Source: Ophiothrix spiculata
Lineage: Eukaryota; Echinodermata; Ophiuroidea; Amphilepidida; Ophiotrichidae
Assembly: GCA_000969725.1 (NCBI GenBank)
Contig: JXSR01S033017.1
Direction: 5' to 3' (one strand)
Length of the DNA: 33,126 nt
The notes beneath the pieces were generated by a model. It was not told the origin of the DNA, searched no databases, and saw only the letters and a program-made list of their open reading frames with translations. The first letter of the stretch is position 1. Each line of letters begins with the position of its first letter. The translations under genes and the position numbers were made by a program. Below are positions 21,200 through 30,905 of the stretch, one piece after another.

Positions 21200-21640
21200 A
21201 GGTAACATCGTCTTCTGGATGCTTTACATGCAGGTGGAAAATCGGCCCTGATCACCTTGGAAGGCAGCTTCCATCAGCTTCAGTAAAGATGCATTCTAGA
21301 AGCCCTGATTATGTCATTGGCTAGGGGCATCTTCGAAAACAATTTTGTGCTACACTATGACAACTTTCGCCTCCGTCGAGCTCGTGCAATCCGGACTTTC
21401 CTTGAAGATCAGGGTGTTGAGATCTTGCCTGGTCCGCCAAGATCTTCGGATATTAATACTTACGAGAATATCTGGGTTAAGAAACACGTTGGATTAACAG
21501 CATATTATATTGATCCTCCGATGTGAAGGGGTGTTGTGGGGCTGTATTTGGTGCTTTGGCTGAGATTTCCCAAAGAACTCTCCAATAACAAATGGAAAGC
21601 ATGCCATGGAGAGTAATGACGTTCTACGCTTCTCAGTGAG
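21200..21640 (+). pseudogene. Tc1-type transposase remnant (DD34E), right arm
   Basis: The plus strand reads ALIT..G..., SLARGIFENNFVLHYDNFRL (second catalytic Asp region), ARAIRTFLEDQGVEILP, then RSSDINTYENIW. The Asp of HYDN and the Glu of TYENIW are separated by 34 residues, the Tc1 DD34E spacing. The longest open part is 21311-21526; a stop follows shortly after IDPPM. Upstream, the same protein continues with stops and shifts. The N-terminal DNA-binding half is missing. Confidence 0.75.
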
Positions 21641-21999
21641 AACAGAGGAAATATTGATTGATCAGGTATTATCACTAACATTGTGTTAATCAACCCTGTA
21701 GAGTTTCACATCTCTAGGTAACGAAGAAAAGAAAATATTGCAATTTCATTTTCGTTTGTTTAATATTGCTATGCACGGCTTTGGACCTATTTTTCTGGGT
21801 TATTTGTATCTTAGAGTTTCCAATTGTCTCTGTGTTACTTCAATGAGCTTTAATGTACCGTTGGTTTGAAGTTTATAAGTGTAGTTACAAAAATTAAAAA
21901 GCACACGTCTCCAAAATTGGTACATACCGAGATATGTCGGTTTATTCAAGATGGAAACCAACAGAAAAAATATATTCCATATTTAATATCAAGTCTGTA

Positions 22000-22484
22000 T
22001 TATACATGTATTGTTATGTAAAATCGTGACCTTCTGCATTTATAACCATGATAACGGTGTATATCCTGAACGGGCAATTTCCGTGAAAATGCCTATTTTG
22101 TTATGTTGAATAATTTCAATATGAGTACATTCAAAATAAAGGAAATTGAATGGTAAAGCTTCTTTGCTGTATTCACATCAAATGACACCACTCTTTGTTG
22201 TTGCCCATTGTTGAACAAACTCACTGATTGTGAATAAATACTCGCATGGGAAGCGAAAGCTTTTAAAAAGGTGAAACAAAATGCCGGAGTTCAAATTCTT
22301 TTGTTTTAAATACCGATTGCTAAACATTTATACTCTCATTTCCTTTTAGAGGTTCTTCCTTTGACGCAATATAGGCCTTCTAATAATATTGCTCAATTCT
22401 TAAAGTTATTAACTTTATTTACTTGTACCAGGTTTCCCAAAAAATTGTTACTTGTAGAAAAATGATCGCTTGGAAAAATTATAG
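22000..22484. other. Intergenic, nothing recognised
   Basis: No gene, RNA or repeat structure supported. Confidence 0.4.
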
Positions 22485-23345
22485 TAGTTGGGAAATTCAA
22501 ACTTTGCTTAACTTTTGATACATATCTCTGCTAGATGGTTTGAAAAATTTAATATCACATCATTATTTTTATTTTTAGTTATCAACAAAGATAAATACCT
22601 ATGTCAGAAACGTATTTTTTTTTCAAAATTCAACAAAACCGTTAGCATGTTCGTTTGATGTAATTTTACCTCTTGTTTAACCCCATGTGACCTTATGTAA
22701 GCCTTTACGTTATTATGACGTCATATATTACTTTATTTCCAAAAATTATGTCGACATCTGATTTTGGTCAAAAATGGCCACCGATTTAAAATTTAGCTAT
22801 TTTTAAATGTCGGTCGGACTTTTTATTAAATGAAGAACATTATAATTTACACATGCCCTGCAAGTTTAGGCGTCATAAATGCAAATGTATTATCTAATTT
22901 ACATAAGTTTGTAGTTTAAACATGGAAATAAAAATTATGGAAAATTGAATACACTTATTGCAGTATTCGTCATCTTTCGCGCCAGTATTTGATTCAGAGG
23001 TTCAATATAAACAATTCATTCTGTAATGCATGAAATGCAGGTATCTAACTTGCTTAATATATATGGAAGATTATAATTATTACTAATTGAATATTGTACC
23101 AAATTTGGTTTAAAATAAAGTTTTACACGATCAGTTACAAAAGGTTGCACTTTAAAATAACACAAAACGGGTATAGTATTTTGTTGAATTTTGAATAAAT
23201 GCGTTTCTGACATAGGTATCTGTCTTTGTTGATAACTCAAAAAGCAATGATGTGATGATATTCACATTTTAATAGTATCTAGAAGAGATATGACTCTTTT
23301 GATTGCATTATTTTGATGCTGAAAATGTCTGTATTACACTACCCG
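22485..23345. mobile_element. Long-TIR element, ~0.86 kb
   Basis: Two arms of about 100-150 bp are inverted copies: for example AGTTATCAACAAAGATAAAT and ACCTATGTCAGAAACG at about 22578-22612 recur inverted at about 23200-23237. Weaker similarity extends outward to about 22485 and 23345 (ATCTCTGCTAGAT against ATCTCTTCTAGAT). The AT-rich centre has no transposase. The minus-strand frame at 23016-23240 runs into the right arm and is not a gene. Confidence 0.6.
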
Positions 23346-23711
23346 AAATCAATATTTTTCATTTGATACTATTTTACATGTAGTATGATAAACGCTATGA
23401 GTTGCTCTTTTAGTTATAAAATATCATTTGACACAGCACTAAAAATGCAACCATTTACATCAGATGTTCTTTCAGGTGGGTCAAACATACTAAAAAAAGG
23501 TGCAGACAGTGTATTTGATTAAGTTTCATGGAGTAAAAACATGATTTGAACCTACCCCCTTCAGAGGGCGACGATAAACCTTCGATTCTGTGAGAGATTC
23601 ATTGTCTCGTTGACCAAACAAATGTGTGAAACGTTAGCCATGTGTAGGTTTTCAAAATATTTGAAAGGAGTTAGGAAAAAATATAAAGCTTTATCTGCTA
23701 TTAATGTAAAC
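23346..23711. other. Intergenic, nothing recognised
   Basis: No supported feature before the TIR that starts at 23714. Confidence 0.4.
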
Positions 23712-23779
23712 TACAGTCTTGACATTAAATATGGAATATGACAAAATAGGAAAGTGGGTTTCTTCATACCTTTACTTTA

Positions 23780-24441
23780 CTGCTCCAACGTTATGAGCTG
23801 TACATGTCTCCTCTTGCCATGTGGCGGAATGTAGAGGGCATAAAGTCTGACAGGCTCTTCCTCTGGGTGACGAAGGATCTGCCCCATGAAACTCAGTTGT
23901 CACCTCCTCGCTCAGTAGACAAGGGGCTCAGTTTCAGTCAATGAGTATAGGCTGCTGTTGGTTACATAATCCCTCCCTCTAATACCATAATCATGTAGCA
24001 GGAAGTAGCCAAATCATTGATCTTACATTACATGTCTTGAGAAATCACACAGGATTCGCAACTATATAGGAGAATTGTTACGCAGGTGAAGTTAAAGAGC
24101 TTGACCTTGGTTGAATAGGCAAGTCGGAGTTTCACCATATACGCTCATGCTTCCATCCAGAAAGCTCCCCATGCCAAAGCCTTGCATCTATTAAAACCAC
24201 ATGTGGAAGATGCCATTTGAGAGCCAAGGTACTTAAAGTTGGACACATGCTTGATGTCTTTACCATAGACTTGGAGGGGTGGCTGAGGAGAGCAATTTGT
24301 TGTCATATACTATGCCTTAGGTACACTAATAATAAGACAGAGGTCTATTGCTGTTGCTTCTGTTTTTGTCACCTGTGTCTGTGCCTGTGCCTGATGCATG
24401 CTAGATTCTAACAGAGCAATGTTAACCAAATCCAAGTCATG
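23780..24441 (-). pseudogene. LINE (RTE-like) RT thumb and C-terminal part
   Basis: Minus-strand frames, with shifts and stops, read LDLVNIALLESSMHQAQAQ (next to the catalytic DD region), then QVYGKDIKHVSNFKYLGSQM, KALAWGAFW, TCVTILLYSCE and finally PEEEPVRLYALYIPPHGKRR before the match stops near 23790. This is the thumb and C-terminal region of a non-LTR retrotransposon polyprotein; I place it near RTE-type elements from memory, without certainty. The 3' end that a normal LINE insertion would keep is missing. Confidence 0.75.
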
Positions 24442-24443
24442 TA

Positions 24444-25429
24444 CACACAAACTTTTGATGAGTCACTTGACCCATTCAGATGTGTTTTCCATGAGTCATA
24501 TGCAATATGACCCAAAACTGAATCAAACGAGTCATTAAAGAGCTAAATAAAATCTGAACAATGAGTCAAATTACTTATGAGCGCACATGACTCATTTTCA
24601 CAAGATGTTAATTGTCTCACAATAGGCCAAAGATGAGTCAAGGTCAACTTTTGACACATTTGATCATTCAAGCCGAGTCTTCTTCCAATGCCATATTGAC
24701 TCACTTGTTGGAGAATTTTGAGTCAATAACGACTTTTGACTCATTTACATATATTACTGAGGCAAATACGAAATTTGAAAACGAGGCTGTGGGTCGGCCA
24801 TTTTCTTGAACATGCATGGTCGGTCACGAAAGCGTTTGTTAGTGGTTGATGACACAAAATTGCCATTTTTGTGAGCACTTTTTTGGCATTTAACACTGTC
24901 AGAAGTAATATGTGGAACTTCTCAAGCTACAAGTATAAATTACTGCATTAAGCAGTGATTTTATATGGAGATAACTTACAATATTGGACCATTTAGTCTA
25001 TTGTTGTTTTACTGCAGTAAGATTAGCCTAAGCTTAACCTCTTGGACTCGGAATTTGACTCGTAATTAGTGTCTACTATATTGATGATGGGCATTATTGT
25101 GTCTACAGTCACCAACACCTTTCGGATATCATCCTCCACTCACTTATCGGATACATTTTTCACTAAACCTGACAAAAGGCAAATTCATTAAAACGAATCA
25201 TTTTGACGCATCAAATCTGAAAATGAGTCGGCTGACTTATCAGCATGAATCTCCAGATTGTCCGTCAGATGAAACATTTCGTGAATTTACTTGACTCATT
25301 TCTCTAATGACTCATTTATTTGGGTCACTTGGCTCATTTTTATGACTCGTTTAGTTCACGAAACGTTTCATCTGACGGACTGGAGACTCATTTCAGTGCG
25401 TCACAGTGACTCATCAAAAGTTTTGTGTG
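24444..25429. mobile_element. TGAGTCA-saturated MITE, copy 2, inside the LINE
   Basis: Ends: CACACAAACTTTTGATGAGT and the near complement ACTCATCAAAAGTTTTGTGTG-type right end. TA is present on both sides (24442-24443, 25430-25431). I count 11 perfect TGAGTCA/TGACTCA heptamers, plus several with one change. The core at 24691-25138 matches copy 1 closely (about nine in ten by eye), while the outer arms share little beyond the motif. A nested inverted repeat (CCGTCAGATGAAAC near 25262, complement near 25365) exists only in this copy. The frames at 24612-24809, 25097-25294 and 25291-25497 fall within it and are not genes. Confidence 0.85.
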
Positions 25430-25431
25430 TA

Positions 25432-25733
25432 GTATCTTGCCCAGGTATCTCCTGGAATAACGAGGATGACATTTCCTTATATCGACATCAGACGTAGCCT
25501 TCATTATTACGAAGTCAGCCATTATGATGTAGAGGAAAGGTGCAAGCACACCACCCTGTAGGATTCAAGTTGAGACTGAAGGAGTCTATCCCATACGTAT
25601 AACAGCAAACATAATTCTCTTGTCAATAGAGTCGAAAGCCTTCTTAAAGTAAATGAAGGACTCAGTGGAAGCTGGTAGTCTTGGAACCCTCCATAATCCC
25701 TCTGATAATGTGCATCTGCTGTGCGCAACTTCT
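25432..25733 (-). pseudogene. LINE (RTE-like) RT palm part
   Basis: The minus strand reads, across small frameshifts, GRSCAQQMHIIRGIMEGSKT, then FKKAFDSIDKRIMFAV (palm motif with the first catalytic Asp), then a GVLAPFL-like stretch, and ends near RYSRRYLGKIL. It joins in frame to LHDLDLV at 24441 when the MITE and one TA are removed. Internal loss of the YNNS/GDVL part makes it inactive. Confidence 0.75.
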
Positions 25734-25734
25734 A

Positions 25735-26210
25735 CCAACGGGCAGCACTGTTTGATGGGTTCATTTATTAATTTTTCGACAAAAAAGCACTGTTACAATA
25801 CATGCAGGCCCTTAAAAGTGTTTAAATTAGTTCTGGGATTAGGTGTTGAACTGTAGCATTTGTTTCCATTTAATTTCACATTATATATCAAAAAATGCTC
25901 ATCTTAGATATACAAATAATATTAATTTTAGCCCATATTTTGAAATGTCATTTTTGGTGGCGCTATTCATTTTTTTTAAATTAATTATATGCATATTGCA
26001 TAAATTAAATATTTGTTGTGTGAATTTTACATGAATAAAATTTGTTTTTGGTCTCCTTTACCTTATCCATGTGGCAAATATCCAAACCAAGGGTCATAGA
26101 TGTATAAAACGTGGACACCTAATTTATAGAAATAGCGCCACCAATAATGTGCCTTTAGCATTAAATGGCTATATATCATATAGTGATCAAACCGTGGTGC
26201 GGGGTAGCCG
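25735..26210. mobile_element. AT-rich insertion in the LINE, probable MITE
   Basis: About 475 bp interrupts the RT between QAG (minus strand, near 26213) and GRSCAQQ (near 25735). Ends are weakly inverted: GGGCAGCACTGTTTGAT on the left, CCGCACCACGGTTTGATC inverted on the right. A TA lies near each edge, but removing the segment with one TA does not give a clean frame, so the exact boundaries are unsure. The interior is AT-rich without coding potential. Confidence 0.5.
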
Positions 26211-26755
26211 GCCTGTTTTTTCCTTAAGATAGGGTCCTCATGATTTCGAATTCTGTTGAGAAGGATCATATTGTAAACTTTGGTTGCAATTGACAGGAGG
26301 GATTTTCCTCTGTAGTTGGTCATTAGGCTAAGGTCTCCCTCCTTTGGTAGAGGAGTGCTAACACTAGTTGTCCACTAATTAGCGCAGTGAAACTGCTGTA
26401 AACCTCGGAGCTAAACCCATGGATGATATTGACATTTGTATCACCGCCACACTGCAGGACCACGACTGCATTTGCGCTGTCCAAAGAAGGAGCCTTATTG
26501 GTCTTCAATTTCAAAATGGTAGTGAGAGTCTCTTCATGTGTTGGTGGATCAGTCTTAATAAACAAGTCTTGGGTGGCAGGAAGTGGAAATTCTGTTGGCG
26601 ATTGACCACTGCAGATGCTTAGTAGGGAGCTGAAGTATTCCTTCGACTCAGAAAGTAGCTCCAAGTCACTAGATGGGGGAGTGCCGTCTCTTTTCTGTAC
26701 TCTGATACTGGTTATCTATCTTGCCTTTGCCAGGTAGAGGAGAATCACATGTGTT
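26211..26755 (-). pseudogene. LINE (RTE-like) RT N-terminal part
   Basis: The minus strand has ELLSESKEYFSSLL, GQSPTEFPLPATQDL, KTDPPTHEETL, KTNKAPSLDSANA (the APG-LD fingers motif), then a frame change into MTNYRGKSLLSIATKVYN and ILRKKQAGY (26323-26211). These are the linker, fingers and start of the palm of a non-LTR reverse transcriptase. The match begins only about 15 bp inside the right terminal repeat; the endonuclease part is absent. Confidence 0.8.
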
Positions 26756-26812
26756 TAACATCGGTTCAAACTATTAGAAGAAATATATTCTGTATTTAAT
26801 GTCAATACTGTA

Positions 26813-27190
26813 TCTAAGATCAGGGAAATATATATAATCGAGCAACACAAAATGATTTGTAATAATAAACTCCATAACAAAATATGCATGTTGGTATTTT
26901 CTTTTGATGCACGATACATGTCATTCAAGTATCACACATAAGATAATACATGAGCATGAATACAGCCGACTGCCCTCTTCTGATTTTTCTACTCTTTTTA
27001 CAAGTACAGATGACGTGCTGCACTGTACCTAGGGAGCAAAACAGGTATACTGACCTACAACGTTAGTGTTAATTTGATATTGAAAAAGAATTCGTGCTGT
27101 AATTTCTATCTTATTAATGCTATGAGTTTTTACAAAAGTTTTTCTACTTAATAGGTTTTTTTTATGTATTTTAAAATTGTATTAAAAAGC
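26813..27190. other. Intergenic, nothing recognised
   Basis: No supported feature. Confidence 0.4.
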
Positions 27191-27516
27191 AAATTTAAAT
27201 TTTGGTTGGCAAAAAGTTGTCAATTGGCGACTGTTAGAATTGCCAATTGGCAACTTTTAAAAAAGATATTGCATTTTGATTTTCTGTTCGAAAAGTTGCC
27301 AATTCGCAATTTTGGTTGGTAAAGATGCCAATTGGCAACTTTAATAAAATCATTGCTTGTTTGTCTGGCCAAAATGTTGTCCTAAAACTTGTCAATTGGC
27401 AACTTTTTCTGATACTACGTATATATGACCAGGGTATTTTGATTATTTTGATGCAATGTCGCCATTTAGTAACTTTTGTTGCCAATTGACAACTTTTTAA
27501 GCCAAATATAAATATT
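27191..27516. mobile_element. TTGGCAACTTT-saturated MITE
   Basis: The palindromic motif AAAGTTGCCAATTGGCAACT, in full or half form, occurs about six times (near 27210, 27240, 27290, 27328, 27390, 27479), with half sites in both orientations. The ends are inverted: AAAGTTGTCAATTGGC on the left is complemented near 27484-27499, and similarity extends outward through TTTGG and AAAT. The minus-strand 97-codon frame with repeated QLA/NWQ phrases is a translation of the motif, not a gene. Confidence 0.65.
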
Positions 27517-27765
27517 TGGCCGTGCAAATTTTAAAAATTGTAATTTCATATAATTTGAAAACTGACTTTCTACTGAATTTGCATGATGCGCACGTGCATT
27601 CGGATTGATGCTGTTTACTCCGTGGAGTGATTAACTTGTCAACAAAACCAGGTGTGCAGTAGAGTGTGATACTGTCATCAAGAACGATGAAGAGTTATAA
27701 ACGCAAAGGTTGGTTAAGAAGAGATTATAGTCCAAGATATAAAGACAAATAGTCAACTGAAGCAA

Positions 27766-28364
27766 ATGTTATCAGATCACAATGATTACTTTCCATTATT
27801 AAATGTAAATATTAGAAGCATTTGCAAAAATTGTGATGATCTTAAAGTATGTTTAGGTACTCTTGACTATAAATTTACTGCTATTGGAGTATCTGAAACA
27901 CACCTTAAAAATAAACCAATTGACTACTATAAATTAGAAGAAATATATTAGAGATATATCTACAGCAATTCTTGTTACAGATATTACTGATCATTTCCCG
28001 ACAATTTTAATGACTAATATGTGAAAATCAGTTGCAACTATCAATAAGACCAAGGAAAAAGTTGTATTTAAAAGAAAATTCACGAACGACAATATTAATA
28101 TATTTAAATAGAAACAGTCCCAAGTTGAATGGAACGACTTACTAGATTGTATTAATGTTGATAATGACTACAATAAGTTTATTGATAAGTTTAATGAAAT
28201 TTGCGATGACTGTATACCCTTTAGAAAATGTAAAGTTAATAAGAGAAAGGTTACTCAATTACCTTGGATTACAAAAGGGATTTTAAAAAGTATTCAGATT
28301 AAAAATAAACTCTAAGGAGTACTTACAAAACCCTGATGACATGCGAGGTATCACATTTAGAACA
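27766..28364 (+). pseudogene. LINE AP-endonuclease domain and linker, internally deleted
   Basis: It starts in the APE-type endonuclease with LLNVNIRSICKNCDDL and the catalytic-Glu block IGVSETHLK. At about 27948 the sequence jumps to ISTAILVTDITDHFPTIL, the C-terminal block that carries the (S/T)DH catalytic pair, so roughly the middle half of the domain is missing. A linker follows: NKFIDKFNEICDDCIPF and QLPWITKGILKSI, up to FRT at the element junction (28364). Several stops are present. Confidence 0.8.
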
Positions 28365-28366
28365 TA

Positions 28367-29898
28367 CAGACTTGACATTAAATATGGAATATATTTTTTC
28401 TGTTGGTTTCCATCTTGAATAACCCGCCATATCTCGGTATGTACCAATTTCAGAGACTTGTGCTTACTCGAGTTCGTAACTAAACTTATAAACTTCAAAT
28501 CAAGATGTGAAACTTTACAGGGTTGATTAACACAATGTTAGTGATAATTTCTGATCAATCAATATTTCCTCTGTCATCATTGAGAAGCGTACGACGTCAT
28601 GACTCTCCATGGCATGCTCTCCATCGGTGATTGGAGAGTTCTTTGGGGTATCTCAGCCGAAGCCCATAACACAGCCCAACGAAACTCCTTCCCTTCGATT
28701 GATTAATATAATATGCTGTTAATCCAAGGTGTTTCTTAACCCAGATCTTCTCAATAGGATAAATATCCGAAGATCTTACCGGACAAGGCAAGAACTAAAC
28801 ACCCGGATCTTCCAGGAAAGTCCAGACTGTACGAGCACGACGGGCGTGAGTGGTGTCATAGTTGAGCACAAAATTGTTTACAAATATGCCTCTAGCCAAT
28901 GACACTATCACGGCTTCTAGAATGTATCTGTACTTGGGCTGATGGAGGCTGCCTTTCGGGGTGATCAAGGCCGTTTTCCACCTGCATGTGAAAACCCCAG
29001 AAGACAATGTTACCTTCTTCTGAATGAATGGTTGATGGCATGTGCGATTCAGAATAACCCTACTCTAAAAATCGTCTACTCTGTTGCGTCCATCTTGGAA
29101 GTATATTTCAAATTTAGCCTAAACACTGTAGACAACGTTATCTCATTGATGGGACACAAAAATGGAAAAGATCTGTGGCTCAGTCGAAGCGCGTTGTGAA
29201 AAATTTTTGGTCAAGAAATTTTTCTCCAGTGGTTTTCTAACGTGATCGCCAGTTTGAATTAAGCGAAAAATCACAAATGTTCTTAATACGACCTTATTTT
29301 ATGAAAGATCATGGTGTTGGATACTTGCCATTTTTGGTAAGATCTTCAGATATGAACTCAATCGAGGACTTCTCGGCTGAAGTAACACATCGATGAACAA
29401 CAAGTTGCATGAAACCACCAATGTACAGGAATTACTTCAGGCTGTGCTTGATATTTAGGCTGGGATACCCGTCAATACTCTCCAATAACGATTGGAATGT
29501 CCGCATGGAGAGTCAAGGCCCTCTACGCTTCTTACGGATGACATAGCAAAAAGTGACTGGTCATAGTTTATAACCAACAATATGTAAAACAACCCTGTGA
29601 AATTTCAAATGTCCAAGTAATGCATTGAAGAAACTATGGCAAATTTAATTTCCTTAATTCCATATTATTGTACACGAGTTTGAACCAAATTTCGAGAGGT
29701 TTTTGTGCTTTCAGGTTCTCCATTGTCTCTGTATCACCTAAATATGCAAAACAGAGGTCTTGGTTTAAAGTTTATATGTATAGTTACAAATATAAAGAAA
29801 CACACCTTCCTGGTGTTGTCATATACTGGGATATGGCGGATTTTTCAAGATGGAAACCAATAAAAAATATATATATTCCATATTTAATGTCAAGCCTG
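28367..29898. mobile_element. Composite Tc1-like element, copy 2, inside the LINE
   Basis: Ends: CAGACTTGACATTAAATATG, and inverted at the right CAGGCTTGACATTAAATATG. TA lies on both sides (28365-28366, 29899-29900). It is copy 1 (20321-21997) in reverse orientation and 145 bp shorter. Left arm (minus strand) holds the better transposase remnant; right arm (plus strand, about 29300-29540) holds the other one, including VRSSDMNSIEDFSAEVTHR near 29338-29393. The repeat of GGAGAGT and TTCT phrases at the outer part of both arms marks them as inverted paralogues. Confidence 0.85.
28560..29010 (-). pseudogene. Tc1-type transposase remnant (DD34E) in copy 2
   Basis: The minus strand reads KTALITPKGSLHQPKYRYIL, SLARGIFVNNFVLNYD, then ARTVWTFLEDPGV, an in-frame stop, FLPCPVRSSDIYPIEKIW and VKKHLGLTAYYI. 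The Asp in LNYD and the Glu in PIEK are 34 residues apart (counting the stop as one residue), as in Tc1 elements. The N-terminal helix-turn-helix part and the first catalytic Asp are not present in readable form. Confidence 0.8.
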
Positions 29899-29900
29899 TA

Positions 29901-30654
29901 TAGGAACAAGCTTAACAACATAATTCGAAATTTAAAAAGTGACTACTATTATCAAAAATTCAAAAATGCTAAAAATAATATCAAAGAAACTTGGAAAACG
30001 ATTAACTCAATCATTGGAAGAAACAATAAAGCAAAACAACAAACATTTTTTTAAAACAAACAGTGAGGAAGTTATATCAAATGCATTTAATAACTCTTTT
30101 TTGTTTGTTTATATTGGTCCCAAATAAGTAGCTGAGATACAAAATAACGAGAAAGAATACTTTGATTATTTGAAACAACCGCATCAAACATTAATGTTCT
30201 TTAAACTAATTGCTCCTGATGAAATACTGAAAATTATATCTAAATTCAATCAAAACAAAAGTCCCGGACATGATGATATTGGAAACGTGATCATAAAACA
30301 TGATGCGTCGGAAATATCGAACCATTATCCATTATTTTCAACAGCTCTTCATCATGGTGTAGTGCCTGGACAGCTTAAAATTGCCACCAAAGTTATTCAC
30401 ATCTGCAAAAAAGACCACGCTCAAGTATTTTCAAACTATAGACCAGTATCAGTCCTCCCTTGTGTTTCTAATTCTTGACCGATGTATGGATTACATTGAT
30501 AAAAATAACATATTGAATAAATTCGGATTTAGATCAAACCACTTTACTATATTGCTATCAATAAGCTTGTTGACAAAGTAACAAATGTAGTAGAAAAAAT
30601 GAAAGTACACTAGGGAGTTTCCCTGACCATTAACCATTATAAACTACAATACCA
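29901..30654 (+). pseudogene. LINE linker and RT fingers
   Basis: It resumes with RNKLNNIIRNLKSDYYYQKF and KETWKTINSIIGRNN, then in a shifted frame FKLIAPDEILKIISKFNQNK, SPGHDDIGN, QLKIATKVIHICKK, NYRPVSVLP (fingers motif) and, after another shift, YIDKNNILNKFGFRSNH. The final part reads LTINHYKLQY before the MITE. These are standard LINE reverse transcriptase blocks. At least four frameshifts or stops are present. The frame at 29668-30054 joins the right arm of the Tc1-like element to this LINE and is not a real protein. Confidence 0.8.
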
Positions 30655-30656
30655 TA

Positions 30657-30905
30657 CACTGTTAGAACGTTGGGCAAATAATTTACCCAACGTTGGTTCA
30701 ACTATGAACAACCCAACTTCTGGGTAAATAATTACCGACGTTGCGTACAATGTTGGCTAATTACCTAACTGCTGGGTAAAAGTTTTAGCTAATTACCCAA
30801 ATATTGGGTAAAATTTCACCAACAGTTGGTTAATATTATTTACCAAACAATTGGGTTGTTCATAGTTTAACCAACGCTAAAAAATTGCCCAACAGTATAA
30901 CAGTG
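30657..30905. mobile_element. TTGGGTAA-saturated MITE inside the LINE
   Basis: 249 bp with ends CACTGTTAGAACGTTGGGCA and, inverted, CACTGTTATACTGTTGGGCA. TA lies on both sides (30655-30656, 30906-30907). Arms continue for about 60 bp (AACTATGAACAACCCAA in both). The half-motifs TTGGGTAA, TTACCCAA and CCAACGTTGG recur about ten times in both orientations. Confidence 0.85.

Larger units (their letters stand above)
20321..21997. mobile_element. Composite Tc1-like element, copy 1
   Basis: Ends: CAGGCTTGACATTAAATATG and, inverted at the right, CAGACTTGATATTAAATATG; the similarity extends inward through CCATCTTGAATA. TA flanks both ends (20319-20320, 21998-21999). The interior is two arms in inverted orientation. 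Each arm holds the 3' part of a Tc1-type transposase running outward, plus its downstream region. The arms are only moderately alike, so two divergent transposase lineages seem joined tail-out. The same arrangement occurs in copy 2 (28367-29898), so it moved as a unit. The element cannot encode a working transposase and would need one in trans. Confidence 0.8.
23714..26810. mobile_element. Tc1-family TIR pair enclosing a LINE fragment
   Basis: The left end CAGTCTTGACATTAAATATG matches the ends of the composite Tc1-like copies at 20321 and 28367. The right end, inverted, starts CAGTATTGACATTAAATACA and continues through a weaker match. TA flanks both (23712-23713, 26811-26812). Between the terminal repeats is not transposase but a minus-strand LINE fragment cut at both ends, close to the repeats. 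Subtracting the later insertions (986 bp and about 470 bp) gives about 1.6 kb, similar to the other family members. Either the element captured LINE DNA, or the LINE landed inside and deletions removed the rest. Confidence 0.6.

Noticed and set aside
27234-27527. 97-codon minus-strand frame with repeated NWQL phrases
   Set aside because: It is a translation of the TTGGCAACTTT repeat motif of a MITE.
29668-30054. A 128-codon fusion protein
   Set aside because: Its first part is Tc1-element arm sequence and its last part LINE; the join is the insertion boundary at 29898-29901.
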